NCBI GenBank assembly: GCA_007570785.1
Contig: ML664161.1
Location: 1,053,658-1,117,657, forward strand
Reading direction: 5' to 3'
DNA from: Antilocapra americana
Lineage: Eukaryota > Chordata > Mammalia > Artiodactyla > Antilocapridae
DNA: 64,000 bases
In this document: one piece after another, positions 56,206 to 64,000 of the stretch
Layout: each line of letters opens with the position of its first letter
Numbering within the stretch: position 1 is the first letter of the stretch
Position numbers and translations under genes: made by a program
Notes under the pieces: model-generated
Told to the model about the DNA's origin: nothing
The model's database searches: none
Seen by the model: only the letters and a program-made list of their open reading frames with translations

Positions 56206-57224
56206 TGGTAAAACATTGGTTATACTTCTTATAGAAAATCATAAGGGAATGTGATGTAAAAATATCTATCTAACTTTTCAAATAATTAGAGTTATTTTAC
56301 TGTCAAAGTGGTTTATTCATTTAAAAGGTATGATTTTTTCACTTATAAAATTGACATGATTTTTCTTCCAGACCCCAGATAGCATTGAAATATCATATAA
56401 TACAATCTCTTTGAAAGAAATTTTGGCTCATGAATTAAAAACTTTATAAAAGGCACAACTTTTGACTCATCATTTGGAAAAGTAATTATAGATCATCCAT
56501 GATCAAAGAGTTGGGAATAGAAAGTCATGAATGTAGATTGCCTTAGGTAAAAGGCACTGATTTCTGTGTTGATTGTGTCGGGTCAGGGACACAACCCCAG
56601 GGATAATAAGAACACAAAGTTATACTTCACTGTGCCTCCACAGACAGAACATAATTGTGGTGGTACACAACTCTTAATTGAAACATTGTATAAACTGCTC
56701 AAGAAGAATTTGCTTTAGGGTGAAGATATAACCACATAGCCACTGAGTCTCCATGGAAATCTTCATGACCAGACTCCTAGATCCTGTCTTTATTCCCATT
56801 GTCTGAAACCAATTGGTATAATTTTAATACATGACTTAATTAAGTGGCTATACCTTTTAGTACATAAGATGTTGAATTTCATTAACGACTGTTTCCCACC
56901 AAAAATCCATCTATTGAGCCAAAATATTGCAGTTCACATACAGGAGACATCCCTCTGATTTGGCTAAACTGAGCCATAGTAAAATTGACCTTCCATATAT
57001 CTTTGTGGCTCTGGTGCTTCTTTTCCACTTTGGGACATACGATTCAGATTTTTGGTGTCCTAGGATAGAATACTAACCTTGTATATTCTGCAGTGTCTGC
57101 AAGAGCTACAAGGAATCAGAAGTATAATCTCAACTACTCCAAGTTAGTATATGTCTATTATTCTAGTACATTAATCTAATTTGGGGATTTTTGTTACCTT
57201 CTCTTATCTCAGACAAAAGTAAGT
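56206..57224. other. Unassigned stretch
   Basis: About 1 kb without a recognised gene or repeat. Base composition at 56560-57120 is more even than in its surroundings. Confidence 0.5.
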
Positions 57225-57535
57225 AAGTGAAAGTCGCTCAGTTGTGTCCGATCTTTGCGACCCCATGGGCTATACTGTCCATGGAATTCTGTAGGTCAGA
57301 ATACTGGAGTGGGTAGCCTTTCCCTTCTCTGGGGTATCTTCCCAACCCAGGAATTGAACACAGGTCTCCCGCATTGAGGATGGAGTCTTTACCAGCTGAG
57401 CCAGAGGGAAGCCCAAGAATACTGGAGTGAGTAGCCTATCCCTTCTCCAGGGCATCTTCCCGACCTAGGAATCAAACCGGCGTCTCCTCCACTGCAGGCA
57501 GATTCTTTACCATCTGAGGTATCAGGAAAGCCCCA
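57225..57535 (-). mobile_element. Bov-tA composite: extra head plus full SINE
   Basis: On the minus strand a Bov-tA head (57535 down to about 57414) ends at 'ccagtattctt' and runs straight into a complete Bov-tA (57413 to 57225). The order and the break point are the same as in the plus-strand composite at 25212-25545. Confidence 0.87.
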
Positions 57536-57544
57536 AGGTTGACC

Positions 57545-58225
57545 CTTTTCTCTAAACTTACTTCTCTCAAGTCTTTACTTAAATGATACCTTCCCAGTAA
57601 AGCAATTGCAGTGATGACGTTCGTGTTCATAAGTATCTAAATTTTCATCTTATCTCTGTGACATGATTGCCTCTAGACATGACACACTTTATTTCTTCTC
57701 ATGGTCACCAACCAAAATTAGTCTTACAGCAATCTAGTTACAGCTGGGCAATAAGAAACCCAGCTATAAAAAAAGACTTTTTAAAGTCTTATTTTGTTAT
57801 GATGGACCTAGAGTCTGGATCCCTATATCACCACTTAGGAGGAAGTTGCCATAATGAGCTGTCATATCTTCAGAAGAATTTGTAGGAGTTAAAAAGATGT
57901 ATTTATATGCTAAACCAATTAAAATTTAAGAGCTAATTTTTTACCGCAGCTTATCAACCTATCAGCCTAAAGCACTTTCCTTAAGCACATAACTTAAAAT
58001 TATAACCACTTCTCCAAACATTTTCTTGTCTTTCTGTCCTAAATTTTCTTCAAAGGACTTATTGACATATATTATTTAAATATTAAAAAAAAAATCTTAC
58101 TATCATGACCATAGCCTCACTATACTATAACCATGAGTGGACAATGGTTTTTATCTGTTTTGCTCACTACAATATATCCAGCACGATATAAGTGTTCAGT
58201 AAATATGTGTGGAAAATTAATAAAA
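57545..58225 (+). mobile_element. L2 LINE 3' region, split by an LTR
   Basis: 'caagtctttacttaaatgataccttcccag' (57569-57598) and, after the LTR, 'tttatctgttttgctcactacaatatatccagca' with 'gtgttcagtaaatatgtgtgg' (to about 58210) follow the L2 3' UTR in sense. The middle is displaced by the LTR-like segment at about 57700-57985. Confidence 0.58.
57700..57985 (+). mobile_element. MaLR (MLT1-like) LTR, 3' part
   Basis: 'ctggatccctatatcaccacttaggaggaagttgcc' and the closing 'taccgcagcttatcaacctatcag' resemble the 3' half of MLT1 LTRs in sense. The 5' half is not clear. It lies inside an L2, so it is the younger of the two. Confidence 0.5.
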
Positions 58226-59260
58226 ATGTCTGCACTAATTTAAAATTTAGAAAATCAATTTGTGCTTACATAAAGTGTCTAATTTTTGGCAAAATTTCTT
58301 CTAGTGTTTATATATTTTTTCAAGAAAGCATAGTATTATTTGCCTTTGCTGTATAATACCTCATAGTTGGAGAAAATCTTAAATTAAAAAGTGCTCATAA
58401 ATCAAGGAGTAATTTGACAGTTTCTTTTAAATTATTACTAATGATATGGATACTCTAATTATTTTAATTCAGTCTAGTCATGTGAACTAATTTTAAATTT
58501 TCTTTCTTTGGATTTAATCCAAAACTTATGATCTTCCATATTTATTCATGTATTTGTATTTTTGAATACTTAATATTTGCTCCAAGATAGTGTGAAAATG
58601 AGTAGAAAATCAATTTTTTTTGAAATTATGAACCTTCTGTGCATAAAGAAACTGATACATTTTATTGATCCAATATTCTCCTATCTCTTGTGCCTTCTTA
58701 AAAACATGATATAATATGTAATTGCAATGATGATTTCAAATATTCTCTTATTATTAAGGTATCAAGTATAGAATAAAACCAATGAACAAAGCATGTAACT
58801 GAGTTTGCAGCTTTTATTTTTTTGCATTCTACAGAAGTAATTAAATTTGCAACTAAAATAGGAATGTCATGTATTTCTCATTATTGTCATGCAGATTGTA
58901 GATATTCCTCTGAAATTAAGCTATTCTGTATGACATTCATTGAATACTGGCAGTTGTTACTCTTTTAATATTTGTAGTAACACATATATTTGTGATTTTC
59001 ACCTTTTAGCTTTGGTTGTGTTCTGCTTAAATCTATATAGTTTAAGTGAGTAATCAGCTAAGTTGTTGAAATTGCCTAACTAATAAGACCAAGCTTAGGT
59101 TCATTCAGAAACTGCAGTCTCTGACCCCGCATTGAAGCATATACGTCCATACACAAAGGTAAGGTTCAATAAAGTGTGTATATATTTTAAAAATTCAGGT
59201 GATTATCTGAAAAATAATTTCAGCTCCATTTTTAATGAAAATGAGAAAAAAGTTCACTTT
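58226..59260. other. AT-rich unassigned stretch
   Basis: About 1 kb without a recognised gene or repeat. Confidence 0.5.
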
Positions 59261-59275
59261 TAAAACTAAGACTTT

Positions 59276-59721
59276 TTGTATTTCCATACAAATTGTGAAA
59301 TTATTTGTTCTAATTCTCTGAAAAAGACCTCTGGTAGCTTGATAGGAATTGCATTGAATCTGTAGATTGCTTTGGGTAGTATACTCATTTTCACTATATT
59401 GATTCTTCCAATCCACGAACACGGCACATTTCTCCATCTGTTTGTGTCCTCTTTGATTTCTTTCATCAGTGTTTTATAGTTTTCTATATACAAGTCTTTT
59501 GTTTCTTTAGGTAGAAATACTCCTAAGTATTTTATTCTTTTTGTTTCGATGGTGAATGGAATTGTTTCCATAATTTCTCTTTCTGTTTTCTCATTGTTAG
59601 TGTATAGGAATGCCAGGGATTTCTGTGTGTTAATTTTATATCCTGAAACTTTGCTATATTCACTGATTAGCTCTAGTAATTTTCTAGTAGAATCTTTAGG
59701 GTTTTCAATATAGAGGATCAT
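59276..59721 (-). pseudogene. L1 ORF2 remnant in the inverted segment (RT region)
   Basis: On the minus strand, 150 codons are open from the I-L-Y-I-E-N-P stretch just after the RT motif C, through R-I-K-Y-L-G and G-R-I-N-I-V-K-M, to the outer end of the insertion. The RT catalytic Asp codons lie just upstream (about 59722-59735) in a shifted frame. It is non-functional. Confidence 0.88.
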
Positions 59722-59857
59722 GTCATCTGCAAACAGAGTTTTACTTCTTCTTTTCCAATCTGGATTCTTTTGATTTCTTTATCTGCTCTGATTGCTGTGG
59801 CCAAGACTTCTAAAACTATGTTAAAAAGTAGTGGTGTGAGTGGGCACCCTTGTCTTT

Positions 59858-60316
59858 ACTTTACACCACTTTACACCACTCAGAATGGCTGCAATCCAAA
59901 AATCTACAAGTAATAAATGCTGGAGAGGATATGGAGAAAAGGGAACTCTCTTACACTGTTGGTGGGATTGCAAACTAGTACAGCCACTGTGAAAAACAGT
60001 GTGGAGGTTCCTTATAAAACTGCAAATAGTCCTGCCATATGACCCAGCAATCCCACTGCTGGGTATATCCACCGAGGAAACCAGAATTGAAAGAGACACA
60101 TGTACCCCAATGTTCATTGCTGCTTTATTTACAATAGCCAGGACATGGAAGCAACCTAGATGCCCATCAGCTGACAAATGGATAAGAAAGCTGTGGTACG
60201 TATACACAATGGAATATTACTCAGCATTAAGGAAAAATTCATTTGAATCAGTTCTACTCAGATGGACGGAACTGGAGCCCATTATCCAGAGTGAAGTAAG
60301 CCAGAAGCAAAAATAA
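59858..60316 (+). pseudogene. L1 ORF2 C-terminal remnant
   Basis: Sense ORF2 end. The Cys region at about 59919-59975 keeps C-W-R-G-like, C-G-E-like and L-H-C-W-W-D-C spacing, though the second Cys appears changed ('ggatatgg'). A separate open frame of 105 codons runs to the stop at 60314-60316. Confidence 0.82.
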
Positions 60317-60687
60317 CAATACAGTATATTAACGCATATATATGGAATTTAGAAAGACGGTAATGAGAACCCAGCATGCGAGACAGCAAAAGGAATGCAG
60401 ATGTATAGAATAGACTCGTGGCCTCTGTGGATGAGGGAAAGGGTGGGATGATATGGGAGAATGGCATTGAAACATGTTAATTATCATATGTCTAAGCAAT
60501 AGCCCGGCCCAGGATTGATGCTTGGGACTGGTACAATGAGATTTTCCCGGGGGGAGGGAGGAGGGAGTGGGGTTCTGGAGGGGGAGCATATGTAAACCCA
60601 CGGTGATATCATGTCATTGTTTGGCAAAACTAATAAAAATTTTAAAAAATTTAAAAAAAAATAAAAATAAAATAAAACTAAGACTTT

Positions 60688-61244
60688 AATAGCAACTACT
60701 TGTTGCACTCTGTATATTATTATAATACAAAATGAGAGCTAAGTAAAGACTTATCATCTTCAGTGTTATATTTTTCCTCATTGCAAGAAAATTGTAACTC
60801 ATATTCTACCACTTTCAGTAGAGAGTTGTGCATTTAGAACAATGTAAAAGGTTTGATTGTATTTCTAAAGTTCACTATAGGAAATCTTACTGAAGAGTTC
60901 AATTCATTTCAGGAGGTTAGAGAAGAATTTGAGGTATAAGGTGAAACAAAAATATCTAAAACAGAAATTGATGGGTGAAAGTATAAGAAACAGGAAAGAA
61001 CAGGTGCAAGGCTCATTGGAAGAATCCCAATAGATTTTTTAAGTGTGGTAAGGAGACTCCAACAAATAACATGGGAGACTGGATTCTATGCACATGACTC
61101 TGACCCTTGACACCCATTTCCTTTCACCTTGACAAACATGAGAGCAACAAAACTGAAAGAAGTCAAGTGTCTCTTGGCTTCTATAACATACGTCTAAGTA
61201 TCATGTACATAAGATTTGAGCTAGAAGATCTTCATTTCATTAAA
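60688..61244. other. Unassigned stretch
   Basis: No gene or repeat is recognised. Confidence 0.45.
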
Positions 61245-61680
61245 AAAAAAATACCAAGTACCTACCATGTGTTACAGCAATAAGAAAAATGTACAAAAAT
61301 GTCTGCTATATGCCTCAAGAACTGGAGACAGAAAATAAACCAATCAGTAAACTATGTAGTATATTAGAAGATGAGAGGTTCACTGAAGAAAAAAATTAAA
61401 AGAGTAAAAAGTATTAGGGAACATAGGTGTGGGGAATCAGTATTTTAGCAAATTGTTAAAAGAAAGTTTCTCTAAGGGGATATGTGTGCAAAGATTTGAA
61501 AGAAGTGAGCTTGGCAGTCATGTGACTGTCCCTAAGACAAGAATTTCTAAGTAGAGAGAACCTCAAATGCAAGGTCACTAGAGCAGGGTCTTCCCTGGTA
61601 GATTTGAGGAATGTATATGAGGACTACATGTGAGCACCTGAGTGAGCAAGGGGAGAGTGACAAAAGGTAAGGTTGCATGG
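61245..61680 (-). mobile_element. L2 LINE 3' region
   Basis: On the plus strand, 'aagtacctaccatgtgttacagcaataag', 'cagaaaataaaccaatcagtaaacta', 'gagaacctcaaatgcaaggtcactagagcagg' and 'cctgagtgagcaagggg' follow the complement of L2 in order over more than 400 bp. The copy is ancient but well recognisable. Confidence 0.68.
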
Positions 61681-62284
61681 GTCAGTTTGTCCGGAGACAT
61701 TTTCCCTTTCTAACAGATTCTGCTGCAAACCTTACATTTTTGAGATTCCAGATGTCTACTTAATGAGCGTTATATTTTATCTGAAAAAATTTGGTATATA
61801 TATTAGTGTAATCCATCCCCATAAAAGATGATTTTTTTCCACAATGTGTGGGGAACACACCATTTTGCTATGTTTTGAAATATTTCCCTGGGAATTCTAA
61901 ATATACTACACTTTTGAAGAACTACAGGTTGATCAATTTACTTATTTCCTCTGCATCTCTTTTTGGCAGATTTTTTGATGTCATTAGGTTTTATCACTTT
62001 TCTTTCCTTCATTTTTGAATTACTTGTGTTCAGGCTCATCTACTTTGTCAAACAACTTGTATATATGCAACATCACACTGTAGTCAAATGTCACTACTTT
62101 AATAGGTCATATGATTTTTATAGAAAGAGAATCTCTTTTATCTTTGTGTTATATATTATTTCTAGTAGCAATTATTAATTTTATGTGTCAAAATCCAAAG
62201 TATTTTGTGAGTTATTTTATTTTTCTTAAAATTAAATCAGAACATAGAATAAATCTACATTCAGATTATTCAGGATGATGTGTG
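61681..62284. other. Unassigned stretch
   Basis: AT-rich; no gene or repeat is recognised. The 71-codon open frame at 61963-62178 has no recognisable domain. Confidence 0.45.
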
Positions 62285-62513
62285 TCAGCATGTGTGCTAA
62301 ATCGCTTCAGTCATATCTGATTCTTTGCAACTCTATGGACTATAGCCTCCCAGGCTCCTCGGCCTATGAGATTCTCCAGGCAAGAATACTGGAGTGAGTT
62401 GCCATGCCCTCCTTCAGGGGATATTCCTGACCAGGGATCGAACCCATGTTTCTTTTGTCTACTCCATTAGCAGATGTTTTCTTTACCACTAACACCATCT
62501 GGGAAGCCCCTGC
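62285..62513 (-). mobile_element. Bov-tA SINE
   Basis: The complement of a complete Bov-tA: the tRNA-like head at 62512 down to 62430, with the complement of 'ggttcgatccc' near 62436, then the body ending near 62290. Confidence 0.9.
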
Positions 62514-62570
62514 AAGTTGGTAGAGGGTATAATTGGTCTAAAATAGCTTTCTGAGATTTGAGAGATATGA

Positions 62571-64000
62571 GTCAGTTCAGTCACTCAGTCGTGTCCGACT
62601 CTTTGCAACCCCATGAATCATAGCATGTCAGACCTCGCTATCCATCACCAACTCCCGGAGTCCAAACAAACCCATGGCCATTGAGTAGGTGATGCCATCC
62701 AGCCATCTCATCCTCTGTCATCCCCTTCTCCTTCTGACCCCAATCCTTCCTAGCATTAGGGTCTTTTCCAATGAGTCAACTCTTCCAACAGGTGGCCTAA
62801 GTATTGAAGTTTCAGCTTCAACATCAGTCCTTCCATGAACACCCAGGACTAATCTCCTTTAGGATGGACTGGTTGGATCTTCTCGCAGTCCAAGGGACTC
62901 TCAAAAGTCTTCTCCAACACCACAGTTCAAAAGCATTATTTCTTCAGCTCTCAGCTTTCTTCACTATCCAAATCTCACATCCATACATGACTACTGGAGA
63001 AAACATAGCCTTGACTAGACGGACCTTTGTTGGCAAAATAATGTCTCTGCTTTTCAATATGCTATGCAGGTTGGCCATAACTTTCCTTCCAAGGAGTAGA
63101 CGTCTTTTAATTTCATGCCTGCTGTCACCATCGGCAGTGATATTGGAGCCCCCCAAAATAAAGTCTAACACTGTTTCCACTGTTTCCCCATCTATTTCCC
63201 AAGAAGTGATGGGACAAGACGCCATGATCTTAGCTTTCTGAATGTTGAGCTTTAAGCCAACTTTTTCACTCTCCTCTTTGACTTTCATCAAGAGGCTCTT
63301 TGGTTCTTCTTCATTTTCTGCCATAAGGATGGTGTCATCTGCATATCTGAGGTTATTGATATTTGTTCTGGCAATCTAGATTACAGTTTATGCTTCTTCC
63401 AGCCTAGTGTTTCTCATGATGTACACTGCATACAAGTTAAATAAGCAAGGTGACAATATACAGCCTTGAAACACTCCTTTTCCTACTTGTGACCATTCTG
63501 TTGTTCCATGTACAGTTCTAACTGTTGCATCCTGACCTGCATACAGGTTTCTCAAGAGACAGGTCAGATGGTCTGTTATTCCCATCTCTTTCAGAATTTT
63601 CCACAGTTTATTGTGATCCACACAGTCAAAGGCTTTGGCATAGTCAATAAAGCAGAAATAGATTTTTTTTTTTTCCTGGAACTCTCTTGCTTTTTTGATG
63701 ATCCAGCAGATGTTGGCAATTTGATCTCTGGTTCCTCTGCCTTTTCTAAAACCAGCTTGAACATCTGGAATTTCAAGGTTCATGTATTGCTGAAGTCTGT
63801 CTTAAAGAATTTTGAGCATTACTTTACTAGCGTTTGAGATGAGGGCAATTGTACGGTAGTCTGAACATTCTTTGGCATTGCCTTTCTTTGGGATAGGAAT
63901 GAAAACTGACCTTTTCCAGTCCTGTGGCCATTGCTGAGTTTTCCAAATTTGCTGGCATATTGAGTGCAGCACTTTCACAGCATCATCCTTCAGGATTTGA
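62571..64000 (-). mobile_element. BovB, continues past the right edge
   Basis: On the minus strand this is BovB from the RT region at the window edge to the 3' terminus near 62571. It is one of the less diverged copies here. A 13-base T run (63662-63674) has grown in the RT-coding part, at the same place where the copy at 41777 carries a TA microsatellite. Whether the 5' part is present lies outside the window. Confidence 0.94.
62944..63783 (-). pseudogene. BovB reverse transcriptase remnant
   Basis: Two frames of 131 and 126 codons (63783-63388 and 63324-62944) together cover most of the RT. Motif A reads F-I-D-Y-A-K-A-F-D-C-V-D-H, motif B reads Q-G-C-I-L-S-P-C-L-F-N-L-Y, and motif C reads Y-A-D-D with both Asp codons kept (63334-63345). 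A TAA and a TAG between the frames (about 63373-63390) break the protein. The catalytic residues survive, but the copy cannot make enzyme. Confidence 0.88.

Larger units (their letters stand above)
59276..60672 (+). mobile_element. Twin-primed ruminant L1 (5' inversion), 15-bp target duplication
   Basis: The flanks taaaactaagacttt at 59261-59275 and 60673-60687 are identical, so everything between them is one insertion. The right part (about 59858-60672, plus) is the end of ORF2, the 3' UTR and an A-rich tail. The left part (59276-59857) is an earlier piece of ORF2 in the opposite orientation. About 0.8 kb of ORF2 that should lie between them is missing. At the junction 'actttacacc' occurs twice. 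This is the usual product of twin priming. Confidence 0.94.

Overview
This window is mammalian, from a ruminant, almost certainly a bovid. It carries many copies of BovB (an RTE-clade LINE) and of the SINEs that BovB mobilises (tRNA-headed Bov-tA and the BOV-A/BOV-A2 monomer and dimer). It also carries ruminant-type L1 ends and older mammalian repeats (L2, MIR, MaLR LTRs). Cattle, sheep, goat and other bovids cannot be told apart by eye. I see no convincing host protein-coding gene, rRNA, tRNA or CRISPR array. All longer open frames either fall inside retroelements or look like chance frames in AT-rich DNA. By rough estimate about half of the 64 kb is recognisable transposable element. The rest is AT-rich intergenic or intronic DNA.

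Layout. 1-12.5 kb: an old L1 end, Bov-A and Bov-tA SINEs, AT-rich single-copy DNA, and a duplicated 150-bp block (3654-3803 and 4685-4834) with an inverted flank. 12.5-26.4 kb: short 5'-truncated BovB copies in both orientations, SINEs with clear target-site duplications, a probable ERVL pol remnant (about 14.9-15.5 kb), an L2 piece, and an ERV LTR with an internal 97-bp tandem repeat (22.45-22.9 kb). 26.4-31.4 kb: mostly repeat-free. 31.4-36.6 kb: a three-part BovB mosaic in alternating orientation. 37.3-40.35 kb: decayed, nested L1 pieces and a MaLR-type LTR. 41.8-44.7 kb: a BovB with a 5' inversion. 46.1-46.5 kb: a solo LTR with a 6-bp duplication. 46.9-49.5 kb: L2, SINE, BovB and L1 stacked together. 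50.57-55.84 kb: an L1 with both termini that lacks ORF1 and the endonuclease. 57.2-58.2 kb: a SINE beside an L2 split by a MaLR LTR. 59.28-60.67 kb: a twin-primed L1. 61.2-64 kb: L2, Bov-tA and a BovB that runs off the window.

How the elements relate. BovB and L1 are the only reverse-transcriptase sources seen, and every copy here is broken (stops, frameshifts, truncation, or altered YADD/FADD motifs). The SINEs depend on BovB enzyme in trans and share its 3' terminus. The clearest biology in the window is retrotransposition mechanism: two independent 5' inversions (one BovB, one L1), a deleted L1 flanked by a 13-bp duplication, and a BovB mosaic best explained by a later inversion or an unusual nested insertion. 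No new protein system was found.
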